Source: Lacticaseibacillus rhamnosus
GTDB lineage: Bacteria > Bacillota > Bacilli > Lactobacillales > Lactobacillaceae
Assembly: GCF_900636965.1 (NCBI RefSeq)
Contig: NZ_LR134331.1
Span: forward strand, 1,488,001-1,552,000
Length of the DNA: 64,000 nucleotides
Direction: 5' to 3'
Under the pieces are notes generated by a model. That model made no database searches, was not told the origin of the DNA, and saw only the letters and a list, made by a program, of their open reading frames with translations. Position numbers and translations under genes: made by a program. Below are positions 17,473-25,601 of this stretch, in pieces. The first letter of the stretch is position 1, and the number at the start of each line of letters is the position of its first letter.

Positions 17473-17937
17473 CTAAGCTTGCTGTTCTAGATGAACCACG
17501 GCCACATGGTGCTGTGCCAATAACGTTTCGCCATACGGATCATTGCGATAGTCATGCGCATACACGACACGCTTAATTCCAGCCTGGATCAAGGCCTTCG
17601 TACAATTCAGACATGGGAAAAAGTTAACGTAGACGGTTGCGCCATGGGTACTGACCCCATTAGCCGCACATTGAATGATGGCATTCATTTCGGCATGTAT
17701 GGTCCGAATGCAATGACCATCGCGCATTAAATGACCGGCCTCATCACAATGCGGATCACCACTAATCGCGCCGTTATAACCCGTCGCAATGATCCGATGT
17801 TCCTGAACCAAAACCGCCCCCACCGTTGCGCGCTCACAAGTTGAACGTTCTGAAACCTTTTTGGCGAGTTCAAGAAAATAATGATCCCAGCTTTCACGGT
17901 GAACCGTACGCTTGGATGGCATAATGGTATCTGTCAA
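17473..17937 (-). CDS. comEB: Deoxycytidylate deaminase (ComEB-type)
   Basis: A 154-residue zinc deaminase converting dCMP to dUMP for dTTP synthesis. Zinc ligands and catalytic Glu are clear: H81-A-E83 in TIHAEMNA and C109/C112 in FPCLNC. The family's GYNGAISGDPHC is also present. TTG at 17937 is chosen: it overlaps the nth stop by 4 bp and follows an AGGGGGAA site at 7 bases, the same style as the GTG start of nth. ATG at 17922 is the alternative but has no ribosome site. Unlike the comE locus name, no comEA or comEC lies next to it. Last gene of the dnaD-nth-comEB run. Confidence 0.9.
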   Translation of the reverse strand: MTDTIMPSKRTVHRESWDHYFLELAKKVSERSTCERATVGAVLVQEHRIIATGYNGAISGDPHCDEAGHLMRDGHCIRTIHAEMNAIIQCAANGVSTHGATVYVNFFPCLNCTKALIQAGIKRVVYAHDYRNDPYGETLLAQHHVAVVHLEQQA

Positions 17938-18584
17938 TGTTCTTCCCCCTTTAATGGCGCGTAATGGGTAGCCAGAAACGTCCATTCCGGTCCGGATGGT
18001 GGCTGTGGGTCACGCGCGCGTAAATGTTCACGGCCGAATCGAATCAAACTGCGGTGAAGTTTGATCCAGGTCGATTTTGGCATCAAAGTTTCAAGTCGGC
18101 TTTGGATTTGAACCGGTGTTGCTTTAGGTGAAACCAGGCCCAATCCTTTCACAATGCGACTGACATGGGTATCAACCGCCACGCCCGGTATGCCAAAAGC
18201 ATCGCTGAGGACCACAGTGGCGGTTTTCTTACCAACCCCTGGCAATTTGACCAAGTCAGCTGCATTGGCTGGCACCTGACCATCATATTTTTCAACTAAA
18301 ATAGCACTCAACGCTTTTAAATGCGCCGCTTTAGTTCGATATAAACCAAGACGACTGATTTTTTTGGAAATATCAGTGACTGAAGCAGCAGCCATTGCCG
18401 CGGGCGTTGGATACGCGGCAAATAGTTCGGGCGTAACCGCATTAACGGCTACATCCGTTGTTTGCGCCGAAAGCATCACTGCCACTAGAATCTGAAAAGG
18501 ATTTTGCGCTTGTAATGTCGGCTGTGGGTCAGGATACAACGCCATAATTTGCTCGAACAATTGCCGGGCTTCTGAATCAGTCAC
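17934..18584 (-). CDS. nth: Endonuclease III, lacking the iron-sulfur cluster
   Basis: A 216-residue DNA glycosylase/AP lyase for oxidised pyrimidines. The helix-hairpin-helix LVKLPGVGKKTATVVL (about 111-126) holds the catalytic lysine K120, and the catalytic aspartate is D138 in AVDTHVSRIVKGLG. The C-terminal C-X6-C-X2-C-X5-C loop that binds the 4Fe-4S cluster in most Nth proteins is absent: the region reads RFGREHLRARDPQPPSGPEW and the whole protein has no cysteine. GTG start at 18584 with AAAAGGGGG upstream. It is next to dnaD as in Bacillus. The function should be kept, as cluster-free glycosylases of this superfamily are known in lactobacilli. Confidence 0.92.
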   Translation of the reverse strand: MTDSEARQLFEQIMALYPDPQPTLQAQNPFQILVAVMLSAQTTDVAVNAVTPELFAAYPTPAAMAAASVTDISKKISRLGLYRTKAAHLKALSAILVEKYDGQVPANAADLVKLPGVGKKTATVVLSDAFGIPGVAVDTHVSRIVKGLGLVSPKATPVQIQSRLETLMPKSTWIKLHRSLIRFGREHLRARDPQPPSGPEWTFLATHYAPLKGEEH

Positions 18585-18638
18585 ACAGGTTCCCCCTTTT
18601 AAAATCGGCTTGATTGTGATTCCGGTACTGCCTAATAG

Positions 18639-19259
18639 CTAAAGTTCTTGATGGCGCTTGAGTTCGGCTTGAACCTGTTGCGCGGTTTTAAGATGCCGCC
18701 GTTCCCAATTCAGCAAAATGCGATCCATGTACTTCAGTGAATACGCGGCATTCAAAACGGCTTCGCGCAACGCCAATAAGATCACTTCTGGCAAGTAGTG
18801 ATCCGTCGTCAGCCAGTCGCGAATTGTTTCCTGTTCAATTGGTGAAAGTGGTCGGCCAAATTCAATTTCAATTTGATTAAAGACATTCGTTTGCGCATCG
18901 GCATTTGGTTGGGACATCACACTGCTATGGGCTTTTTGGTTTGCTGGGAGTTTCGCCAGCAACGGCGCGAGATCATAATGGTCGCGCATTTTACCCTGAC
19001 CATCCGGAATGCTTTCAAGAACAATCGCCTGTTTTTGAATCAACGTTTCAATTGCTGTATAGATTGCATTGGGTGCGACGTTCATGCGCGCTGCCAATGC
19101 CTTAAGATCAGGGGCTTGATGATGCTTGGATTGCCACTGATCAATGAACAGATACGTTATAAACTCGGTTTGGGTCAGTCCTAACGTAGGATAGTTATCA
19201 AACAGCAGATTAGAGACATTAAACTGCCCCGCTTCGATATACCGTTTTAAATCAGTCAT
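18639..19259 (-). CDS. dnaD: Primosomal protein DnaD
   Basis: A 206-residue replication-initiation protein that, with DnaB and DnaI, loads the helicase in low-GC Gram-positives. The N-terminal winged-helix oligomerisation domain (about 1-100, FNVSNLLFDNYPTLGLTQTE) is followed by the DnaB_2/DnaD C-terminal DNA-binding domain (about 130-200), with the YXXXI-like YMDRILLNWER near its end. ATG 19259 is preceded by GGAGG. It is separated from asnS by a terminator-like hairpin and followed by nth after 54 bp. Confidence 0.95.
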   Translation of the reverse strand: MTDLKRYIEAGQFNVSNLLFDNYPTLGLTQTEFITYLFIDQWQSKHHQAPDLKALAARMNVAPNAIYTAIETLIQKQAIVLESIPDGQGKMRDHYDLAPLLAKLPANQKAHSSVMSQPNADAQTNVFNQIEIEFGRPLSPIEQETIRDWLTTDHYLPEVILLALREAVLNAAYSLKYMDRILLNWERRHLKTAQQVQAELKRHQEL

Positions 19260-19273
19260 GATAGGGATCCTCC

Positions 19274-19304
19274 AAAAAAAGCCGGCGCGTTGGCGTCCGA
19301 CTTT
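19274..19304 (-). terminator. Hairpin with T-run between asnS and dnaD
   Basis: On the minus strand AAAGTCGG-A-CGC pairs with GCG-CCGGCTTT (one bulged A) and runs into TTTTTTT. It may partly separate asnS from dnaD. Confidence 0.7.
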
Positions 19305-19313
19305 TGGTTGCCA

Positions 19314-20612
19314 TTACGGCTTTAGGCGATTGATCATTCGTGGGAATGGAATGGCTTCGCGCAGATGATCCAGCTTGCAGATCCAGGTAATGGCGCGTTC
19401 AAGGCCCAAACCAAATCCGGAATGCGGTACTGAACCGTACTTGCGTAAATCCAGATACCATTCGTATTCATCTAAATCAAGGCCGGCCTTTTCAATGGCA
19501 GCTTTGAGCTTGTCATAATCGGTTTCACGTTCCGAACCGCCGATGATTTCGCCGTAACCTTCTGGTGCTAGCATATCGGCGCAGACATATTGCTGCTCAT
19601 CTTCCGGGTCCGTTAGCATGTAGAACGGTTTGATGGCTTTAGGATAATTCAACACAAAGACTGGTTGATCAAATTGATCTGACAGATACGTTTCTTCCGG
19701 CGAGCCAAAATCATCACCGTATTTGACGTCCATCCCTGCTGCCTGCAACATTTCGATTGCTTTTTTGTAGCTGATGCGTGGATATGGCAGCTTCGTATAC
19801 TGTTTGAGCACTTCCGGATCGCGGCCTAGCAAATGTAACGGATAGGCGCAGTTATCCAATACCGCCTGCACCATATAGGCAACATAACGCTCCTGAACCT
19901 TTAAACTCTCTTCCTGATGACAAAACGCCATTTCCGGTTCGATCATCCAAAACTCGGTCAAATGCCGGCGGGTCTTACTTTTTTCTGCGCGAAATACCGG
20001 CCCGCACGTGAAGACTTTACCATAGGCCATTGCCCCTGCTTCAGCATACAACTGACCGGATTGGCTAAGATAAGCTTTCTTATCAAAATAGTCAGTTTCA
20101 AAAAGTTCAGTTGTGCCTTCAGGTGCCGAATCGGTCAAAATCGGCGGGTCCATCTTGATAAAGCCTTCATTGTTAAAGAATTCAAACGTGGCGCGAATCA
20201 TTTCGTTACGAATTTGTTGAATCGCAAATTGGCGCTTTGATCGTAACCAAAGATGGCGGTGATCGAGCAGGAACTCAATGCCATGCTCTTTAGGCGTAAT
20301 CGGATAGTCGTGTGAATCCCCGACAAGCTCAATGTTGCGGACTTCGATTTCGTAGCCAAAATGACTGCGGCTATCTTGGTGAATGACGCCGGTGATCCAC
20401 ATGCTGGACTCTTGACGTAATTCCTTTGCCAGCTGAAAGACCTCATCTGGCACGTCGGCTTTAGAAACGACGCCTTGGAAATACGCGGAACCATCGCGTA
20501 ATTGTAGAAAGGCAATCTTTCCGGAGCTGCGTTTATCGGTTAACCACGCCCCAATTGTTACTTCCTCGTTCACATGTTCTTTTGCATCAATAATGCGAAT
20601 CTTTTCCGTCAT
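19314..20612 (-). CDS. asnS: Asparaginyl-tRNA synthetase
   Basis: A 432-residue class IIb synthetase charging tRNA-Asn. An N-terminal OB-fold anticodon domain (about 1-105) with [20 protein letters not shown] is followed by the class II core: motif 2 [20 protein letters not shown] and motif 3 [13 protein letters not shown] near the C-terminus. The Asn rather than Asp type is supported by length (Asp enzymes of bacteria are near 590) and by the [15 protein letters not shown] form. ATG 20612 with GGGGAG upstream. Located after aspB as in Bacillus. No T-box leader is seen in front. Confidence 0.96.
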   Translation of the reverse strand: MTEKIRIIDAKEHVNEEVTIGAWLTDKRSSGKIAFLQLRDGSAYFQGVVSKADVPDEVFQLAKELRQESSMWITGVIHQDSRSHFGYEIEVRNIELVGDSHDYPITPKEHGIEFLLDHRHLWLRSKRQFAIQQIRNEMIRATFEFFNNEGFIKMDPPILTDSAPEGTTELFETDYFDKKAYLSQSGQLYAEAGAMAYGKVFTCGPVFRAEKSKTRRHLTEFWMIEPEMAFCHQEESLKVQERYVAYMVQAVLDNCAYPLHLLGRDPEVLKQYTKLPYPRISYKKAIEMLQAAGMDVKYGDDFGSPEETYLSDQFDQPVFVLNYPKAIKPFYMLTDPEDEQQYVCADMLAPEGYGEIIGGSERETDYDKLKAAIEKAGLDLDEYEWYLDLRKYGSVPHSGFGLGLERAITWICKLDHLREAIPFPRMINRLKP

Positions 20613-20635
20613 GCGTTAACTCCCCACTTCAATAA

Positions 20636-21811
20636 TTATTTACCAACAAACTCCCGGATACGCCGGGCGGCCTCTTTCAGACTGGCCAAATCTTTACAAT
20701 AACTAATCCGCGCATGGTCCGGCATGCCAAACGCCCGTCCAGGAACAATGGCAACCCCGGTTTCAGTCAACAGTGCACTGATAAAGTCATCAACCGTACC
20801 ATAATGACTCAATTGAGCGGCACGCTTAATATTCGGGAAAAGGTAGAAGGCGCCTTGCGGTTTATCTCCCATATCGAAACCGGGAATATCTGCCAGAAGA
20901 TCATAGAAAAGATTCAGCCGTTCTTCAAAGGCACGGCGCATCTTTTCAACAACCTGCTGATCGCCAGTTAAAGCTGCCACCGCGGCGTATTCGGAAACTG
21001 CTGCCGGATTAGAGGTCGTGTGGCTAATAAAGGTCGCCATGGCCTGAATCAGCTTTTCCGGACCGGCCGCATAACCAATCCGCCAACCCGTCATCGCATA
21101 TGACTTGGAGACGCCGGAAATTAAAACAGTATTCGCTGCGATATCGGGATCGATACTAATCATTGAGGTGTAAGTCGTACCGTTATAAATCAGATCCCGG
21201 TAAATATCGTCAGTCACTACCAAAATATGATGCTTCAGCGCCCAATTGCCAATTAAGGTCAGTTCCGTGCGATCATAGACAACGCCGCTTGGATTTTGTG
21301 GCGAATTGATAATCAATGCCCGGGTTTTATCGGTCCGAGCCGCTTCAAGATCATCGACACTGACTTTATGTCCGACTGCTGGCATGACCAGATGTGGCAC
21401 GCCACTCGCCAATTTAATCTGTTCCTCGTAGGAAACCCAGTATGGGACAGGAATCAGCACCTCATCTCCCGGGTTTAAGAAAACCTGAAATAAGGCATAC
21501 AAAGCAAACTTAGCGCCGGTGGTTGCAACGATTTGACGATGATCATAACGAATACCGTCTTGGGCAAATATCCGGTCACTAATCGCCTGCTTTAATTCCG
21601 GAATACCGGTTGCTGCCGTATAGAAACTGGCATTACCAGCCTGAATCGCCGCAATAGCTGCGTCATCAATCGCCTTAGGGGTTGAAAAATCTGGTTGGCC
21701 AATAGACAAATCAATGACATCGGCACCTTTTGCCTTTAAGTCTTTCGTCTGATTACTTAAGGCCAATGTCGCTGACGGTGCGACGTTGAGGATTCTTTTT
21801 GCTAAATGCAC
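20636..21811 (-). CDS. aspB: Pyridoxal phosphate aspartate aminotransferase
   Basis: A 391-residue class I aminotransferase (subgroup I-gamma), making aspartate from oxaloacetate and glutamate. The PLP lysine is in SGVSKSYAMTGWRIGYAAGP (K near residue 235); NSPQNPSGVVY gives the conserved N-P-S/T-G, and the C-terminal Arg binding the substrate carboxylate is in DHARISYC. GTG start at 21811 with GGAGG 7 bases upstream. It lies 23 bp before asnS, so aspartate synthesis and Asn-tRNA charging are co-expressed. Confidence 0.94.
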   Translation of the reverse strand: MHLAKRILNVAPSATLALSNQTKDLKAKGADVIDLSIGQPDFSTPKAIDDAAIAAIQAGNASFYTAATGIPELKQAISDRIFAQDGIRYDHRQIVATTGAKFALYALFQVFLNPGDEVLIPVPYWVSYEEQIKLASGVPHLVMPAVGHKVSVDDLEAARTDKTRALIINSPQNPSGVVYDRTELTLIGNWALKHHILVVTDDIYRDLIYNGTTYTSMISIDPDIAANTVLISGVSKSYAMTGWRIGYAAGPEKLIQAMATFISHTTSNPAAVSEYAAVAALTGDQQVVEKMRRAFEERLNLFYDLLADIPGFDMGDKPQGAFYLFPNIKRAAQLSHYGTVDDFISALLTETGVAIVPGRAFGMPDHARISYCKDLASLKEAARRIREFVGK

Positions 21812-21863
21812 GACTGCGCCTCCTACAGCTTCGGCACCATTGCGGCTACCGAATCATTTTTAA

Positions 21864-22355
21864 TTATAAATTTTTGATCGCGTTCAATTGTTCGCCGCTG
21901 CGAAAACTGTACGTCACGTAGTTCAGTTTACCAGACTTTGACAGATAGCCAATATCCCAGACAAATTCCGATCCTCTTTTACCCAGTGATGCATTCAGAA
22001 TTTTCTTGGGAGCGCTGGTTTGGGTCACCTGTTGAATGGCTTTTTGCCGGGTAATTCCGGACTTTTGGTTTAAAATCGTTACCTTACCTGTCTTTTTCTG
22101 AATCACAACGTAAACTGACTGATTCTTCTTGGTTTGACCGGCAACGGTGAGATAACTCTTATCACGGTTGTACCACCAGAAGCCGTTCACGGTTTTTAAA
22201 TCAGCCCGATTGGTAGCAATTTTTTCCGCTTGGTCGCGCAATTGTTGGTAAGGTGACAGACTCTTGGCATAAATTCCGATGGCAGCGATGATGAGAACAA
22301 TCAGGCCACCGATAAATAAGAATTTGACCCAGTCGAATCGACGATGATGACGCAT
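21864..22355 (-). CDS. ypmB: Membrane-anchored YpmB-like protein
   Basis: A 163-residue protein with an N-terminal membrane helix (FLFIGGLIVLIIAAIGIYA, about 12-30) and an extracellular part with two small alpha/beta repeats (about 35-163) of the YpmB/DUF5590 type, related to PepSY folds. The position between dinG and aspB is conserved with Bacillus ypmB. ATG 22355 has AAAGGAGG upstream. The role is unknown. It is separated from dinG by the repeat cluster B, so it may now have its own promoter. Confidence 0.85.
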   Translation of the reverse strand: MRHHRRFDWVKFLFIGGLIVLIIAAIGIYAKSLSPYQQLRDQAEKIATNRADLKTVNGFWWYNRDKSYLTVAGQTKKNQSVYVVIQKKTGKVTILNQKSGITRQKAIQQVTQTSAPKKILNASLGKRGSEFVWDIGYLSKSGKLNYVTYSFRSGEQLNAIKNL

Positions 22356-22410
22356 CTGTGCTCCCCTCCTTTTGTTGGGTATGGTTGGTTGAGAATTAGG
22401 TGATGATTAA

Positions 22411-22779
22411 GCCAATGCTGTTCGTAAGCGCGCTCACAGGCCTAGAAACCTGCGCGTAAGGACCTTGATTCCAAATGGCCAAGGTGTAGTTAGCTCGTGC
22501 AACTTTTTGGTTAATGAAATAGTGTTGGCCGAAGCTGTTCGTAAACGCGCTCACAGGCCCAGAAACCTGCGCATAAGGACCTCAAACCCAAATGGCCAAG
22601 GTGTGGTCAGCTCGGCAACTTTTTGGTTAGTGAAATGGTGTTGGCCGATACCTTTCGTAAACGCGCTCACAGGCCCAGAAACCTGCACATAAGGACCTTG
22701 ATTCCAAATGGCCAAAGCCCGGCCATTTGGAATCAAGGCCACTTATGTTCCGGTTTCTAAACGGGCCTGTTCGCGCTCT
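22411..22779. repeat. Long-palindrome repeat family, cluster B (two half copies, one full copy)
   Basis: Three units begin at 22411, 22528 and 22644 (period 116-117 bp). Each opens with a GCC-A/G-ATGCTG-like lead, then CGCGCTCACAGGCC-AGAAACCTGC and TAAGGACC. Only the third (about 22656-22779) has its second arm: CTTGATTCCAAATGGC pairs exactly with GCCATTTGGAATCAAG. The first two stop after the first arm and share a spacer with AACTTTTTGGTTA-TGAAAT. The last arm runs into the 3' end of dinG. Confidence 0.85.
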
Positions 22780-25558
22780 TGTTTCTTAACCACATTCTAA
22801 TGTAACCCGGAATATCGGTGAGTGGCAATGTCATTGGTTTAATATTTGGTAAGGATTTTTGCATTTTCTTACCATACGCGGTGGTGATGAAGCGTGGATC
22901 GAGGATGATGAAGGCGCCGCGGTCGGTTTCGGTGCGGATGAGGCGGCCGAAGCTTTGACGCAGCCGCAAGATCGCACGCGGTAGGGCATCTTCTGTGAAC
23001 GGATCGCCGCCGCTTAATTGAATCTGACGGTATCGGGCTTTGGTGATCGGCGCTTCAGGCGCATCAAAGGGCAACCGCGTTAGAATGACGATTTCAAGCA
23101 GTCGATCGGGATAATCAATGCCTTCAAAAAAGCTTGCTGCCCCTAATAGTAAACTCTGGTCGCCAACTGCAAACCGTTTGGCAATTTTTTCCGCTGAACC
23201 GGTGACCCCTTGAGCCAATAGCTCTTTATGCCCGGCAATTGGTCGATGGATCAAACGTTGGTAGACGGCCTCAATGACGGATAAAGAATTAAATAAGACA
23301 ATCGTTTGATATTGATTATCCGCCAGTTGTTCAATGGCCATCGCTAAATAATCAGCGTAGGCATCATCCGAGACGTCTGCGGCATGAGGAGCATCTGTTG
23401 CCACTAAAACCTTGGCCTGATCGCGATAATGAAATGGACTGCGGAGTTTTAAGAAGCTGGATTCCGGTAATTTGTGATAGCCTAATTGGGCAGTTAGAAA
23501 ATCAAATGAACGCTCAGCCGTCAAGGTGGCACCGACGAATACTGGCGCTTCAAAATGATGAATCAGTTGCTGAACGGCAGATCCGACTTGGAAAACATCC
23601 CAACTTAATTCCAGACTCGCCACATCGGTAATCTGGCGTAAATTAACGGACATCATCACCGCCTGCCCGGCAATTAAATCCGGCAACCGGCTTAGTAACT
23701 CTTGAAGAAGCCGGCGATGATCTGCCAAGGCGATTCGCAGCGCTGCTAACGCTTGAAACTGCTGACCATCGCTTTTTAAGAAGAAATGCGGTCGGCGGTT
23801 AAAATCAGCAATTAATTTGTCAGTTGTGACCGTCAACCGCCCGAGAACCTTAATGAGCGATTTGATGGTGGTCGTTTGTGTCTGTTCGAGCCACTTGGCC
23901 GCTGCTGAATCCAAACTTAAGTTCACAAAACCTGAAGCTGCAGTTGTTTTGCCAAAAAAGAAGTGGCGATGGATCTGACGCTGCAAGGTATTCACAGCCG
24001 TCTCGGCAGTGGCTGCCTGTTGATTCAGTTGCTGTAACACCGTTAGCATGGCAGGTTCACTTTGATAAATCGCAGTCAAAGAATGCCGTTCGTCTGGTTC
24101 ACTCAATTGCCATACACGATGCAAATGATGATTTAAGTGGTCAAGCGCCACCCGCCGTGCAAACGCGGCAGCAGTATTGTCGGCAAAGTGCTGCGCCTCA
24201 TCGACCACTAGAAATGGCCGTTTAAATGGTAACGTGTCTGCATGCCGTGAAAGAAACGCGTGGTTTGTTACCACCACCACTGCGTCAGCCAATTTAGCCT
24301 GCAGCCGCCGATAAAAATCGAACGTATAAAAAGGATTGATAAATGGCGTGCCAACATCACCGGTATGCCGGATTTCAGCAAACAACGGCGCGCGATAAGT
24401 GGTTAAATGCAGCTCATCTAAATCTCCTGTCGTTGTTTGAGTCAGCCATACCAGTAATTTCATTTGCAACAGTTGGGTTTGGCGAGTCGGTCCTTCTTGG
24501 TGAAGACTAGCGGCAAATTTATTGAGATCAAGATAATGCTGGGGACTTTTCAGCTCAACCGTGGGTAACGTGCGCCCAAGCAAGGCATCAAGTGCGGGAA
24601 TGGCTTGCGTTATCAGCTGCGTTTGCAAAACCAGGGTTGACGTTGCCACAACCAACTTGTGCTCAGGTGTGGCAAGGTAAGCATAAGGCAGTAAATAGCC
24701 CAACGTCTTTCCCAAGCCAGTCCCTGCTTCGATGAATAATGGTATTTCGGTTTTTTGCGCATGCGTGAAAATGGCATCCATCATCTTGGCCTGTGCTTTA
24801 CGAAAGCGATAGCGCGGCTGTAGCAGATGTTTTTTGGCTAGTTCGGTTGCTGGATAAGCGCCAGCCGCTGCCAAATCGGTTGGTGTAGTCATCGGCCGAC
24901 GTAACACCAATGGCCCGACCTGAACAAATTCTTTTTTTAACGGTCTGGGAGGTGACGCGATCATTTTCAGATAATCACCGGTTTCGCGAATAAAGCCATC
25001 GTGACGCTGAATCAAGGCCTGTTGCGTTGGTGTCGGTAAGGCCTGAAAGCGCGCCTTTAGTTGCAACAGTAGTTTCGCGGTACTGGTAGCGTCACTATCG
25101 GCTTGATGCGGGTTGTCATGTTGGATCGCAAAATGAGTCGTCAAATCACTGAGTCGAAAACTGCTGATTTCTGGAAGTAACACCTGTGCCAACTCAACAG
25201 TATCAATCGCCTCAAGCTGTAATTTTGGTAAACCGATACGCTCAAACTCTGCATTTAGAAACGGATAATCAAAATTAACATTGTGCGCCACAAAGACCGT
25301 CTTAGTTAGCACTTGGTGAAGCGCGGGCGCTACCTCATCAAAATATGGCGCCGCGACTAACCGTTCAGGGCTGATTCCGGTCAACCGCTGGATCGTCTGC
25401 GGGACTGACCGATCCGGGTTGATCATTTGTGAAATTGTTTGAATGATCTTGCCATGGCGCACCAAAGCACAACCGAATTGAATCATACGGTCGCCGTCTT
25501 TGACACTGGTTCCGGTTGTTTCCAAATCAACCACAGCAAAAGTGGTGTCAGCATTCAT
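22757..25558 (-). CDS. dinG: DinG-family 3'-5' exonuclease/helicase-like protein
   Basis: A 933-residue protein with an N-terminal DEDD exonuclease domain (FAVVDLETTGTS with D11/E13, HNVNFDYPFL, HQADSDATST; about 1-170) joined to an XPD/DinG-like superfamily 2 helicase domain: Walker A EAGTGLGKT near residue 275, VVDEAQHFAD near 451, and motif VI RLRQSFGRLIRTETDRG near 870. The iron-sulfur cysteines of E. coli DinG are absent, as in the Bacillus/Staphylococcus type, where the exonuclease part is the active one. The last seven codons (KSANRPV) and stop lie within the arm of repeat cluster B, so the C-terminal tail was changed by that element. Start ATG 25558. Confidence 0.94.
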   Translation of the reverse strand: MNADTTFAVVDLETTGTSVKDGDRMIQFGCALVRHGKIIQTISQMINPDRSVPQTIQRLTGISPERLVAAPYFDEVAPALHQVLTKTVFVAHNVNFDYPFLNAEFERIGLPKLQLEAIDTVELAQVLLPEISSFRLSDLTTHFAIQHDNPHQADSDATSTAKLLLQLKARFQALPTPTQQALIQRHDGFIRETGDYLKMIASPPRPLKKEFVQVGPLVLRRPMTTPTDLAAAGAYPATELAKKHLLQPRYRFRKAQAKMMDAIFTHAQKTEIPLFIEAGTGLGKTLGYLLPYAYLATPEHKLVVATSTLVLQTQLITQAIPALDALLGRTLPTVELKSPQHYLDLNKFAASLHQEGPTRQTQLLQMKLLVWLTQTTTGDLDELHLTTYRAPLFAEIRHTGDVGTPFINPFYTFDFYRRLQAKLADAVVVVTNHAFLSRHADTLPFKRPFLVVDEAQHFADNTAAAFARRVALDHLNHHLHRVWQLSEPDERHSLTAIYQSEPAMLTVLQQLNQQAATAETAVNTLQRQIHRHFFFGKTTAASGFVNLSLDSAAAKWLEQTQTTTIKSLIKVLGRLTVTTDKLIADFNRRPHFFLKSDGQQFQALAALRIALADHRRLLQELLSRLPDLIAGQAVMMSVNLRQITDVASLELSWDVFQVGSAVQQLIHHFEAPVFVGATLTAERSFDFLTAQLGYHKLPESSFLKLRSPFHYRDQAKVLVATDAPHAADVSDDAYADYLAMAIEQLADNQYQTIVLFNSLSVIEAVYQRLIHRPIAGHKELLAQGVTGSAEKIAKRFAVGDQSLLLGAASFFEGIDYPDRLLEIVILTRLPFDAPEAPITKARYRQIQLSGGDPFTEDALPRAILRLRQSFGRLIRTETDRGAFIILDPRFITTAYGKKMQKSLPNIKPMTLPLTDIPGYIRMWLRNKSANRPV

Positions 25559-25601
25559 GAACTTTTAACCATTCCTGTCTAAACATACTGCATCTATCAT
25601 A

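Noticed and set aside
22411-22779. CRISPR array
   Set aside because: The period is about 116 bp with long related units and no short identical repeats with unique spacers.
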